The notes under the pieces: generated by a model
What the model was told of the DNA's origin: nothing
The model's input: only the letters and a program-made list of their open reading frames with translations
Database searches by the model: none
Assembly: GCF_900094735.1 (NCBI RefSeq)
Contig: NZ_FMBM01000001.1
Coordinates: 124,001-188,000 of the forward strand
DNA: 64,000 nucleotides
From: Saliniramus fredricksonii
Lineage (GTDB): Bacteria > Pseudomonadota > Alphaproteobacteria > Rhizobiales > Beijerinckiaceae
Direction of reading: 5' to 3'
Translations under genes and position numbers: made by a program
Shown: piece after piece, positions 49,061-57,113 of the stretch
Layout of the letters: every line of letters begins with the position of its first letter
How positions within the stretch are numbered: position 1 is the stretch's first letter

Positions 49061-49954
49061 ATGCGTGAAGTTCGGCTTTCAGCCTTTGCCGGAACCGCCC
49101 TTGCCGGGATCGCGCTCGCCGGAGCGACCCTGCTTGCCGGCGGATCAGCGACCCTTGCCGCCGATCTTCCGGCGCCTCCTCCGGTCTATGAGCCGCCACC
49201 CCCGCCCGTCGCCATCGGCGGTGGCTGGTATCTGCGCGGCGATGTCGGGGTGACGCAGCAACATCTGAAAGATCTCACCAACGAGGATCTGGATGCGCGT
49301 GTGATCAATGACGGCAACAAGATCGACTTTATCAAGCAATCCTTCAATCCGGCGGCAACGATCGGCGTCGGTGTCGGTTACCAGGTGAACAACTGGTTTC
49401 GTGCGGATGTGACCGGTGAATACCGTACGCGCTCACGCTACAGTGCCACCGAGCAGATCCTTCGTCCGGATGGCACCAGGGCTGCCGATGGCGTGAACTA
49501 TTTCGACGCCTCCAAGACCGAATGGGTCGGCCTCGCCAATGCGTATCTCGACCTTGGAACCTGGGGCGGGCTGACACCTTATGTCGGAGCCGGTATCGGT
49601 TTTGCACGGGTGCGCGTCGGCGATTTCCGGGATGTGAACCTCACACCGGGGAATCCCACCGTTGCAACGGCCCCCGCCGGAGCGCGCACGAATTTCGCTT
49701 GGGCGTTGCATACCGGCTTTGCCTATCAGTTCAGCGACACCATGAAGATGGATGTCGGTTATCGCTACCTGAACATGGGCAAGGGCGAGACCGGGGGCCC
49801 GGCGCGCGACCAGAATGGCGGCGGCACGTCACAGACACCCTGGGTGTTCAACAACCTGCACGCGCACGACATCCGTGTCGGCCTGCGCTGGATGCTCGAT
49901 GCGCCGCAGGCCCAGCCGGCTCATTGGGATGAGCCGGTTATTCGCAAACATTGA
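49061..49954 (+). CDS. Outer-membrane beta-barrel protein (Omp25/Omp31-like), paralogue 1
   Basis: The protein has 297 residues. A signal peptide is visible (basic start MREVRLSAFAG, hydrophobic GIALAGATLLAG, cleavage probably after ATLAA before DLP), then a short proline-rich linker (APPPVYEPPPPPV). The barrel begins GGGWYLRGDVGVTQ and ends HDIRVGLRWMLD, with alternating amphipathic strands such as DVGYRYLNMG. It probably spans the outer membrane; whether it is a porin or a structural protein is not shown. AGAGGA precedes the ATG. A strong terminator follows, so it is probably a single-gene unit. Confidence 0.85.
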   Translation: MREVRLSAFAGTALAGIALAGATLLAGGSATLAADLPAPPPVYEPPPPPVAIGGGWYLRGDVGVTQQHLKDLTNEDLDARVINDGNKIDFIKQSFNPAATIGVGVGYQVNNWFRADVTGEYRTRSRYSATEQILRPDGTRAADGVNYFDASKTEWVGLANAYLDLGTWGGLTPYVGAGIGFARVRVGDFRDVNLTPGNPTVATAPAGARTNFAWALHTGFAYQFSDTMKMDVGYRYLNMGKGETGGPARDQNGGGTSQTPWVFNNLHAHDIRVGLRWMLDAPQAQPAHWDEPVIRKH

Positions 49955-50006
49955 TCGGCGGTGATCTTGGAGAACCGCATGATCATGATCACCATCCGCA
50001 TTTTGC

Positions 50007-50032
50007 AAACGGCGCCTCAGGGCGCCGTTTTT
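50007..50032 (+). terminator. Rho-independent terminator after outer-membrane gene 1
   Basis: Perfect 10-bp stem AAACGGCGCC/GGCGCCGTTT (50007-50016 with 50021-50030), four-base loop, T run 50028-50032. Confidence 0.9.
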
Positions 50033-50056
50033 CGTTTTCCGGTGCACAATTGAAAA

Positions 50057-50091
50057 ATGCAATTTTCCGTTAAGCTTAATCATCACTTAAC
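50057..50091 (+). promoter_or_regulatory. CtrA-type box and conserved element upstream of outer-membrane gene 2
   Basis: TTAA-TCATCAC-TTAAC at 50076-50091, an exact TTAA-N7-TTAA match, 78 bases before the next ATG. An 11-base element ATGCAATTTTC (50057-50067) ends 8 bases before it; the same element stands at the same distance before the box of gene 3. Confidence 0.5.
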
Positions 50092-50168
50092 GATCGCCGG
50101 CGATAGTCGACATCAGAAATCGCGTGACCTGCGCGAATCGATTCGTTGTCACAGCCGAGGACTTCGTC

Positions 50169-50903
50169 ATGTCGAGGGTAATGCCGATCGCGGCGGCCAT
50201 CATGGTCGGTTTCGCCGCCAATACCGCACAGGCAGCTGATCTGCCGCCACTTCCCGATCTCGACCAACCGCTCATCAGCGACCGCCCGCTCGGCGCCGGC
50301 TGGTATCTGCGCGGCGATGTGGGGATCGGTTCGACCGGGCTGGGCTCTGCCGTCAGCAACGATGCGCCGGGCACGCGCGAACATACCAATCGGCGTATGG
50401 GAACAGGCATGAGCCTCGGGGCCGGTGCCGGCTACCAGTTCAACTCCTGGCTGCGGGCCGATCTCACCATCGATCACCGCTTCGATGCCCGCTATCGCGG
50501 GCAGACTCGCCGCGGCACGGCAGACTGGCATCATCAGGGCCAGATATCGGCCACGACGATGCTGGCCAATGCCTATCTCGATCTCGGCACCTGGCATGCT
50601 TTCACGCCGTATATCGGCGCTGGCCTCGGCTTCTCGGCCAAGCGCCTGAACCAGTACCAAATCACCTCCGGCGGCACCACGGTCGCAAGCTTGAAGAACC
50701 GCAACCGCAATGATTTCGCCTGGGCGCTGATGGCTGGGGTCGCGGTCGATACCGGGGCCAATACGAGCCTTGATCTCGGTTACCGCTATCTGAACCTGCG
50801 TCATGCCAATACCGGCATCACGTCGGGATTCGGCGGCGTCTCGCTGCGCAGCCTCGAATCGCATGAGTTCCGCGTCGGCCTGAGATGGCACTTCGGAGAT
50901 TAA
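50169..50903 (+). CDS. Outer-membrane beta-barrel protein (Omp25/Omp31-like), paralogue 2
   Basis: The protein has 244 residues. The signal peptide MSRVMPIAAAIMVGFAANTAQA is followed by ADLPPLPDLDQP and a barrel starting GAGWYLRGDVGIGS, clearly related to paralogue 1 (shared WYLRGDVG, ANAYLDLGTW, LDLGYRYLNL and EFRVGLRWHFGD-type ends). The ATG at 50169 has GAGGA upstream and gives a proper signal peptide, so an earlier in-frame start is rejected. No terminator separates it from gene 3, but gene 3 has its own upstream elements. Confidence 0.85.
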   Translation: MSRVMPIAAAIMVGFAANTAQAADLPPLPDLDQPLISDRPLGAGWYLRGDVGIGSTGLGSAVSNDAPGTREHTNRRMGTGMSLGAGAGYQFNSWLRADLTIDHRFDARYRGQTRRGTADWHHQGQISATTMLANAYLDLGTWHAFTPYIGAGLGFSAKRLNQYQITSGGTTVASLKNRNRNDFAWALMAGVAVDTGANTSLDLGYRYLNLRHANTGITSGFGGVSLRSLESHEFRVGLRWHFGD

Positions 50904-50936
50904 TGCAATTTTCAGATGCTGGTAAGTGGATGTTAA
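50903..50936 (+). promoter_or_regulatory. CtrA-like box and conserved element upstream of outer-membrane gene 3
   Basis: GTAA-GTGGATG-TTAA at 50922-50936 (one mismatch to TTAA-N7-TTAA), 78 bases before the ATG. The 11-base element ATGCAATTTTC lies at 50903-50913. Another TTAA follows at 50939-50942. The element overlaps the end of gene 2. Confidence 0.4.
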
Positions 50937-51013
50937 GGTTAACAGACCAGTATCAAGTCAGAAATCAGCATGACACCGCGTATTCGACGTGGCGCCTTCA
51001 AAGAGGAAAGACG

Positions 51014-51844
51014 ATGCGGGCCAGATACTACATCTCGACGGCACTCCTCGCCGCACTCATCGCCCCGGCGGCACCGGCCATGGCCGCCGATGTCTTCGGC
51101 CCGCTGCGCGGCACACAATATGGCGGCCCGGCGATGAAGCCGGTCGTTGCGTGGGAAGGCGCGTATTTCGGCGGCACCGCCGGCGCGACGACGGGCAACG
51201 CGTTGTTCAGTGGCTCATTGAGCGATTCTGTCGGCTTTATCCTACGCAATACGACGATCAATAACTTGCTGGGTGTTGATCAATGGCTTGCCCCTCGTAC
51301 AGGAGCGATGAATTCCGGCAATTTCGGGCTGTTTGCGGGTTTCAACTATCAGATTGACGAAGCTGTCCTCGGATTCGAGGCCGACTATTCCCGCGTCAAG
51401 CTCTCGACCTCCGGTCGTGATGCCATGGGACGCAGCACGGAGAGCAACGGTATTCGATACATTGCACGCACAAACGGCGAAGTCTCCGTCGAGGTTCGCG
51501 ATCTCATGACCTTGCGCGGCCGCGCGGGATATACGATGGGGAGCTTTCTGCCATTCGTAACCGGTGGCCTTGCATTGGCAAACTACACAACTTTTAGCAG
51601 CGCCACTGTCGATACGGAAGAGACCATTGTTGCAACGGGCGTCGTCATCGGCGATCTCGACGAAACCGAGACCCGCCGCAAGCGTCGAACCGGCATCGGC
51701 CTTGCCGGCGGTGCCGGTGTCGACGTCTCCGTTACGGAGAATCTGTTCCTTCGTGGTGAATGGCAGTATCTGCATTTCCCCGATCTGAACGGTGCAAACG
51801 TCAACCTGCACAATTTCCGCGCCGGCGCCGCCGTGAAATTCTGA
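51014..51844 (+). CDS. Outer-membrane beta-barrel protein (Omp25/Omp31-like), paralogue 3
   Basis: The protein has 276 residues. The signal peptide MRARYYISTALLAALIAPAA continues PAMA before ADVFGPLRG. The barrel includes WEGAYFGGTAGATTG, NFGLFAGFNYQIDEAVLGFE, VRDLMTLRGRAGYTMGSFLPFVTGG and ends HNFRAGAAVKF with a terminal phenylalanine, as usual for outer-membrane proteins recognised by the Bam complex. It resembles the Omp25/31 group more closely than the two preceding genes. AGAGGAAAG precedes the ATG. Confidence 0.85.
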   Translation: MRARYYISTALLAALIAPAAPAMAADVFGPLRGTQYGGPAMKPVVAWEGAYFGGTAGATTGNALFSGSLSDSVGFILRNTTINNLLGVDQWLAPRTGAMNSGNFGLFAGFNYQIDEAVLGFEADYSRVKLSTSGRDAMGRSTESNGIRYIARTNGEVSVEVRDLMTLRGRAGYTMGSFLPFVTGGLALANYTTFSSATVDTEETIVATGVVIGDLDETETRRKRRTGIGLAGGAGVDVSVTENLFLRGEWQYLHFPDLNGANVNLHNFRAGAAVKF

Positions 51845-51936
51845 AATTGCCGCAAAGCCTTATTGGTATTGCCTTCGCGGCGCGTCGCAACCCCGGCGCG
51901 CCGTATCGCTTGCCACCCTTCCCCAGCGCGAGGCTG

Positions 51937-51965
51937 TTGACGCAAGCTGGCAACGCCGTCATACC
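51937..51965 (+). promoter_or_regulatory. Candidate promoter before serC
   Basis: TTGACG (51937-51942), a 17-base spacer, then CATACC (51960-51965). The -35 is good, the -10 poor. If used, transcription would begin near 51972, inside the first hairpin of the leader described next, so only one of the two readings is likely to be fully right. Confidence 0.3.
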
Positions 51966-52017
51966 CGTTGGCGGGACACCTCCCCCCAACGGGAGGCGCC
52001 CATCTGAGAGGATGGAG
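51964..52017 (+). promoter_or_regulatory. Structured serC leader (candidate serC RNA motif)
   Basis: First stem CCCGTTGG/CCAACGGG (51964-51971 with 51986-51993). Alternative pairing CCTCCC/GGGAGG (51979-51984 with 51991-51996) excludes it. A second stem CCATC/GATGG (52000-52004 with 52011-52015) covers part of the ribosome-binding site GGAG (52014-52017) of serC. Alphaproteobacteria are known to carry a conserved serC leader; position and mutually exclusive pairings fit, but I could not align it to the model. Confidence 0.5.
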
Positions 52018-52022
52018 TCACA

Positions 52023-53201
52023 ATGACCAATCAGACCAAGCCGGCTGCGCCCGTGCGCGCGCCTTTCTTTTCATCCGGCCCCTGCGCCAAGCGCCCCGGA
52101 TGGACCCCCGCAGCCCTTTCCGATGCCGCCCTCGGGCGCTCGCATCGCGCCAGGATCGGCAAGGCGAAGCTCGCCGAGGCGATCGCGCTGACCCGCGAGG
52201 TTTTGCAGGTTCCCGATGATTACCGCATCGGTATCGTCCCCGCTTCCGATACCGGCGCCGTCGAAATGGCCATGTGGACCATGCTCGGCGCCCGCGGCGT
52301 CGACATGGTCGCCTGGGAGAGCTTCGGCGAAGGCTGGGTGACGGATGCGATCAAGCAGCTCAAGCTGGACGACGCGCAGGTGATCAAGGCCGATTACGGC
52401 GATCTGCCGGATCTGGCGAAGCTCGATACGAAGAACCGCGACGTGGTCTTCACCTGGAACGGCACCACATCGGGCGTGCGCGTGCCGAATGCCGACTGGA
52501 TCGCGGCAGATCGTGATGCCATCACCATCTGTGACGCGACCTCGGCGGCGTTTGCGCAGAAGCTCGACTGGGACAAGCTCGATGTCGTCACCTTCTCCTG
52601 GCAGAAGGTGCTCGGTGGGGAAGCCGCGCACGGCATGCTGATCCTGTCGCCCCGCGCCGTTGCGCGGCTGGAGAGCTACACGCCGGACCGCCCGCTGCCC
52701 AAGATTTTCCGCCTGACCAAGGGCGGCAAGCTGAATGAGGGCATCTTCAAGGGCGAGACCATCAACACGCCCTCCATGCTCGCCGTCGAGGATTATCTCG
52801 ATGCGCTGGAATGGGCCAGGTCGCTCGGCGGTCTCGATGCCCTCGTGGCGCGCGCCGATGCCAATGCCCGGGTGATCCATGACTGGGTGGCGAAGACCCC
52901 GTGGGTCGCCAATCTCGCCCGCGACCCCGCCACCGCCTCCAATACCAGCGTCTGCCTCACCATCGCCGATCCGGACGTGCTTGCCGCCGGCGAGGAAGCC
53001 GTGACGAAGGTCGCCAAGGGTATCGTCTCCACGCTCGAATCCGAGGGCATGGCCTTCGATATCGGCGCCTATCGCGATGCGCCGGCGGGCCTGCGTATCT
53101 GGTGCGGCGCCACGGTGGAGACGAGCGATCTCGAAGCGCTCACACCCTGGCTCGACTGGGCCTTCGCGCTGGAAAAGGCGAAGCTCGCACAGGCTGCGTG
53201 A
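52023..53201 (+). CDS. serC: Phosphoserine aminotransferase
   Basis: The protein has 392 residues. It converts 3-phosphohydroxypyruvate and glutamate to phosphoserine and 2-oxoglutarate in serine synthesis, and can act on the pyridoxine precursor. The PLP lysine is Lys195 in [14 protein letters not shown]. The N-terminal [15 protein letters not shown] and the internal [14 protein letters not shown] are typical of the alphaproteobacterial-type enzyme. GGAG stands 5 bases before the ATG. serA follows 146 bases downstream on the same strand. Confidence 0.95.
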   Translation: MTNQTKPAAPVRAPFFSSGPCAKRPGWTPAALSDAALGRSHRARIGKAKLAEAIALTREVLQVPDDYRIGIVPASDTGAVEMAMWTMLGARGVDMVAWESFGEGWVTDAIKQLKLDDAQVIKADYGDLPDLAKLDTKNRDVVFTWNGTTSGVRVPNADWIAADRDAITICDATSAAFAQKLDWDKLDVVTFSWQKVLGGEAAHGMLILSPRAVARLESYTPDRPLPKIFRLTKGGKLNEGIFKGETINTPSMLAVEDYLDALEWARSLGGLDALVARADANARVIHDWVAKTPWVANLARDPATASNTSVCLTIADPDVLAAGEEAVTKVAKGIVSTLESEGMAFDIGAYRDAPAGLRIWCGATVETSDLEALTPWLDWAFALEKAKLAQAA

Positions 53202-53227
53202 GTTTTTACGTTTTGCGCTTCGCGCGA

Positions 53228-53275
53228 CACCCCGCCGCTACCCCTCCCCTTAGGGGAGGGATTAAGGGTGGGGTG
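53228..53275. repeat. Bipartite palindrome between serC and serA
   Basis: Inner perfect 8-bp stem CCCTCCCC/GGGGAGGG (53242-53249 with 53253-53260), loop TTA, inside an outer 6-bp pairing CACCCC/GGGGTG (53228-53233 with 53270-53275). There is no T run. It looks like a dispersed palindromic intergenic element. Confidence 0.6.
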
Positions 53276-53347
53276 ACACGGCGCAAACGCCCGACATCTC
53301 CGAATTTCCGCGCATCACCGATGCGCCGCATCACAAGGACAACGCTC

Positions 53348-54940
53348 ATGAGCAAGCCTCGCGTTCTCATTTCCGACGCCCTCTCTCCCGCCGCCGTGGA
53401 GATCTTCAAACAGCGCGGCATCGAGGTGGATTTCCAGCCCGATCTGGGCAAGGACAAGGACAAGCTCGCCGCCATCATCGGCGATTACGACGGTCTCGCC
53501 ATTCGCTCTGCCACCAAGGTCACGCCGAAGATTCTCGAAAACGCCAGCCGGCTGAAGGTGGTTGGGCGCGCCGGGATCGGCGTCGACAATGTCGATCTCC
53601 CGGCAGCGACCGCGCGCGGCGTGATCGTGATGAACACGCCCTTCGGCAATTCCATCACCACTGCCGAGCACGCCATCGCCATGATGTTCGCGCTCGCCCG
53701 CCAGATCCCGCAGGCCGACGCCTCCACCCAGGCCGGCAAGTGGGAGAAGAACCGCTTCATGGGTACCGAGATCACCGCCAAGACGCTCGGCCTGATCGGC
53801 TGCGGCAATATCGGCGCGATCGTGGCCAACCGTGCCAACGGCCTGCACATGCATGTCGTGGCCTATGATCCGTTCCTGAGCGCGGACCGGGCGCGCGAGC
53901 TCAATGTTGAGAAGGTCGAGCTCGACGAATTGCTGACACGTGCCGATTTCATCACGCTGCACACGCCGCTGACCGACAAGACCCGCAACATCCTCTCCGG
54001 CGATGCGATCGCGAAGACGAAGCCGGGCGTGCGCATCATCAACTGCGCCCGCGGCGGTCTGGTGGACGAGGTGGCCCTGCGCGCCGCCCTCGATTCCGGC
54101 CACGTCGCCGGTGCCGCCTTCGATGTCTTCGTGGAGGAGCCGGCAAAGGAGAACCCGCTCTTCGGCCATCCCAATGTGGTCTGCACCCCGCATCTGGGTG
54201 CGGCGACGGCGGAAGCGCAGGAGAATGTCGCATTGCAGGTGGCTGAGCAGATGTCGAACTACCTGATCTCCGGCGCCATCGAGAACGCCATCAACTTCCC
54301 CTCGATCACCGCCGACGAAGCCCCGCGCCTGCGCCCCTTCGTGGCGCTTGCCGAGAAGCTCGGCTCCTTCCTCGGCCAGCTCACCGAAGCCGAGATCAGG
54401 GGCATCCGGATCGAATATGAGGGCGATGTCGCCGCCATGAACACCAAGGCGCTCACCTCCGCCGCCGTGACCGGGGCGCTGCGTCCGTTCCTGCCCGAGA
54501 TCAACATGGTCTCCGCGCCGCTGGTGGCGCGCGAACGCGGCATCATGGTCGAGGAATTGAAGCGTGACAACGAGCAGAGCGATTACGACAGCTTCATCCG
54601 CATCACCATCGATGCGAAGGACATGCCACGGCATGCCGGCGGCACGGTCTTCCATGACGGCAAGCCGCGCGTGGTCGAGATCCGGGGCATCGACGTCGAT
54701 GCGGAATTCGCCCCGCACATGCTCTATGTGCGCAATGCCGACCAGCCGGGCTTCATCGGCTCCTTCGGCTCGCTGCTGGGCGATTCGGGCGTGAACATCG
54801 CCACGTTCAGTCTCGGTCGCGACGCGCCGGGAGGGGACGCGATCTGCTTCGTCGCCATCGACCAGCCGGCGGGCAAGGATGTGCTCGACAAGATCGAGGC
54901 CCTGCCGCAGGTCAAGCGCGCCCGCGCGGTGAATTTCTGA
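53348..54940 (+). CDS. serA: D-3-phosphoglycerate dehydrogenase
   Basis: The protein has 530 residues, the long form. It oxidises 3-phosphoglycerate to 3-phosphohydroxypyruvate with NAD+, the first step of serine synthesis. The NAD motif is GLIGCGNIGAIVANRA; catalytic residues lie in NCARGGLVDE (Arg), the acidic region DVFVEEPAKENPLF and TPHLGAAT (His). An intervening domain (about 320-450) and a C-terminal ACT domain (MLYVRNADQPGFIGSFGSLL) suggest allosteric control by serine. The ATG at 53348 gives MSKPRVLISDALSP. It follows serC, giving a two-gene serine unit. Confidence 0.96.
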   Translation: MSKPRVLISDALSPAAVEIFKQRGIEVDFQPDLGKDKDKLAAIIGDYDGLAIRSATKVTPKILENASRLKVVGRAGIGVDNVDLPAATARGVIVMNTPFGNSITTAEHAIAMMFALARQIPQADASTQAGKWEKNRFMGTEITAKTLGLIGCGNIGAIVANRANGLHMHVVAYDPFLSADRARELNVEKVELDELLTRADFITLHTPLTDKTRNILSGDAIAKTKPGVRIINCARGGLVDEVALRAALDSGHVAGAAFDVFVEEPAKENPLFGHPNVVCTPHLGAATAEAQENVALQVAEQMSNYLISGAIENAINFPSITADEAPRLRPFVALAEKLGSFLGQLTEAEIRGIRIEYEGDVAAMNTKALTSAAVTGALRPFLPEINMVSAPLVARERGIMVEELKRDNEQSDYDSFIRITIDAKDMPRHAGGTVFHDGKPRVVEIRGIDVDAEFAPHMLYVRNADQPGFIGSFGSLLGDSGVNIATFSLGRDAPGGDAICFVAIDQPAGKDVLDKIEALPQVKRARAVNF

Positions 54941-54966
54941 GGCGCCTCAGCCCATCGGCGCAAACG

Positions 54967-54994
54967 AAAGCCCGGTCCCGCGACCGGGCTTTTT
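54967..54994. terminator. Terminator shared by convergent serA and argJ
   Basis: Perfect 11-bp stem (54967-54977 with 54982-54992), four-base loop, T run 54990-54994 on the plus strand. On the minus strand the stem ends in a shorter T stretch, so it serves serA well and argJ less well. Confidence 0.88.
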
Positions 54995-55023
54995 GCATTT
55001 CGCGATCCTGTGCGGGCCGCGCC

Positions 55024-56265
55024 TCAGGAGCGATAATCAGCGTTGATGGCGATGTATTCCTTGGTCAGATCGCAGGTCCAGACCCGGGCGCGGCCCTCAC
55101 CGAGGCCGATATCGACACGGATGCCGATATCCTGCTCGCGCATCACCGCCGCAACCTTCTCCTCGATATAGGCCGGGTCGCGCTCGCCATCGGTGGCGAC
55201 GCGGATATCACCGAAATGGATCGCCAGACGATCCCTGTCCGCCGGTTCGCCCGCCTTGCCGACAGCCATGACGATGCGGCCCCAATTGGCGTCCTCACCC
55301 GCGATCGCCGTCTTGACCAGAGGCGAATTGGCGATCGCCATGGCGATCCTGCGGGCCGAATCGTCGCTGATGGCACCTGCGACATCGATGGTGACGAATT
55401 TTGAGGCGCCCTCCCCGTCGCGGACAACCCATTGCGCCAGCTCGACCAGAAGATCCTCCAGCGCCTGCCGGAAGGCTGCGAGTTGGGGATCAGCTGCATC
55501 CGAGATCATCGGCGCGCCGCGTTTCGCCGCCTCGCCGGTGGCAAACAGCATCAGCGTGTCGGAGGTGGAGGTGTCGCCATCGACCGTGACGCAGTTGAAG
55601 GAGCGATCGGCGCCGTTGGCGATCAGTGCCTGGAGCGCTTCCTGCGCGATCGGCGCATCCGTGAAGACGAAGGCCAGCATCGTCGCCATGTCCGGAGCGA
55701 TCATGCCCGAGCCCTTGGCGATGCCGTTGAGGGCCACCTCGCAATCGCCGATCATCACCTTGCGGGTGGCGTATTTCGGGAAGGTGTCGGTCGTCATGAT
55801 GGCACGCGCCGCCGCATCCCAGGCATCTGGCACGGCGCGGGCGGCGCAATCCTGGAGCACGCCCTCGAACTTGTCGGCTGCGAGCGGCTCGCCGATGACT
55901 CCGGTGGAGGCGATGAACACGTCATGCGGTTCGCAGCCGGCGGCGCGGGCCGCGATATCGGCGGTCTGCGCCACGGCGGCGGCGCCCTTGACCCCCGTAA
56001 AGGCATTGGCATTGCCGGAATTCACCACGAGCGCCCGGGCCCCGCCGCGCCCGAGATTGGCACGGCACCATTCCACCGGCGCCGAGGGGCATTTCGAGCG
56101 CGTGAACACGCCTGCCGCCTGCGTACCTTCACACAAGCCGACAAAGAGCACATCCGTACGCCCGCGATACTTGATCCCGGCCTCAGCCGTCGCGAGAACG
56201 ACACCGGGAACGCTCTCCATCAGGGGGTAGGATTGCGGTGCGAGGGGAGAAACCTTGTCGGACAT
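55024..56265 (-). CDS. argJ: Bifunctional ornithine acetyltransferase / N-acetylglutamate synthase
   Basis: The protein has 413 residues. It transfers acetyl from N-acetylornithine to glutamate (and may use acetyl-CoA), recycling acetyl groups in arginine synthesis. The autoproteolysis site is the Ala-Thr pair at 194-195 in PDMATMLAF; Thr195 becomes the nucleophile of the beta chain. Other conserved parts are [13 protein letters not shown] and [15 protein letters not shown] ([14 protein letters not shown]). The start [14 protein letters not shown] at 56265 is preferred to a longer in-frame reading. Whether it is truly bifunctional is not visible. Confidence 0.94.
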   Translation of the reverse strand: MSDKVSPLAPQSYPLMESVPGVVLATAEAGIKYRGRTDVLFVGLCEGTQAAGVFTRSKCPSAPVEWCRANLGRGGARALVVNSGNANAFTGVKGAAAVAQTADIAARAAGCEPHDVFIASTGVIGEPLAADKFEGVLQDCAARAVPDAWDAAARAIMTTDTFPKYATRKVMIGDCEVALNGIAKGSGMIAPDMATMLAFVFTDAPIAQEALQALIANGADRSFNCVTVDGDTSTSDTLMLFATGEAAKRGAPMISDAADPQLAAFRQALEDLLVELAQWVVRDGEGASKFVTIDVAGAISDDSARRIAMAIANSPLVKTAIAGEDANWGRIVMAVGKAGEPADRDRLAIHFGDIRVATDGERDPAYIEEKVAAVMREQDIGIRVDIGLGEGRARVWTCDLTKEYIAINADYRS

Positions 56266-56635
56266 GGCCTTGATCCGGATCTGTAAGCTGTGGTCATCGC
56301 GCGGACCGGGCGGCCCGCATACGCGCCTCATCGCATGCACGGCCCCACCTGCCTAGTGCGATTTGACGAAATCGCACGCGCATACGCGTTTCCATCCCCC
56401 TGCGGTGTAGAGACCGGGGAGAGGAGAGTATCGTCGCGGCCTTCATGAAAGGCCGCCTTCCCTCCCATCACGACGGCATCGAGATCGGGATGACCTCATC
56501 AGCCGGAATCATCGCAGTGCACCGATCCACGGACCTCTGGGCGCGCCTGCCTTGATCCAGATCAGGGCGCGATCCGGCTCGACCCTGCATTCATGAGACA
56601 ACGATCACATGCAAGCAGCCAATGGAGCCCGCCCG
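56266..56635. other. Intergenic region between divergent argJ and AhpD-like genes, with two hairpins
   Basis: About 370 bases with no convincing gene. It contains a perfect 9-bp palindrome GTGCGATTT/AAATCGCAC (56356-56364 with 56369-56377, loop GACG) and an 8-bp hairpin GCGGCCTT/AAGGCCGC (56436-56443 with 56449-56456). Neither has a T run. The first resembles a dispersed palindromic repeat. Confidence 0.6.
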
Positions 56636-56971
56636 ATGGATTATCCCGCCTATATCAAGCAAACCCGCGACCGTTCGCGCAATCTCAACCGGGCCATCCC
56701 CGACACCATGAAGGGCTTCGGGGCGCTGTCGACGGCGGTGAAGGAGGGCGGTACGCTCGGAGTGAAGGAAAAGGAATTCGTGGCTTTGGGGATTTCGGTC
56801 GCCGTACGTTGCGAGGCCTGCATCGCCTTTCACGTCGATGCCCTGATGAAGGCCGGTGCGAGCCGCGAGGAACTCGCCGATGTGCTCGCCATGGCGATCC
56901 AGATGGGCGGCGGCCCTTCGGTCATGTATGCCGGCAAGGCGCTCGAATGCTGGGACCAGCTCGCCGGCTGA
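56636..56971 (+). CDS. Carboxymuconolactone decarboxylase / AhpD-like protein
   Basis: The protein has 111 residues, all helical. The motif CEACIAFHVDAL (CxxC followed by His) is the redox-active site of AhpD-type proteins, which act as thiol peroxidase partners; true decarboxylases lack the cysteine pair. The ATG at 56636 (MDYPAYIKQTRDR) has GGAG upstream; an in-frame ATG at 56609 is an alternative. It is followed after 142 bases by a cation antiporter gene on the same strand; a link between them is not evident. Confidence 0.88.
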   Translation: MDYPAYIKQTRDRSRNLNRAIPDTMKGFGALSTAVKEGGTLGVKEKEFVALGISVAVRCEACIAFHVDALMKAGASREELADVLAMAIQMGGGPSVMYAGKALECWDQLAG

Positions 56972-57113
56972 AATCCGGCTGGAAACGCGCTTCCGGTGAT
57001 CACGGGACGCGCAACATGCGCGATCACGCGGCGATATCCGGCTTTCTCCGGCTTGACCCTGCGCCCTGCAAAGGCGACACGTCTTCCCGATGGCATTGTT
57101 TCGAGGGATCGTG

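Noticed and set aside
53242-53260. A terminator between serC and serA
   Set aside because: The stem has no T run on either strand, and the serC-serA order suggests cotranscription.
56636-56971. A true 4-carboxymuconolactone decarboxylase of aromatic degradation
   Set aside because: The CxxC-His motif is the AhpD-type redox site, and no aromatic degradation genes are nearby.
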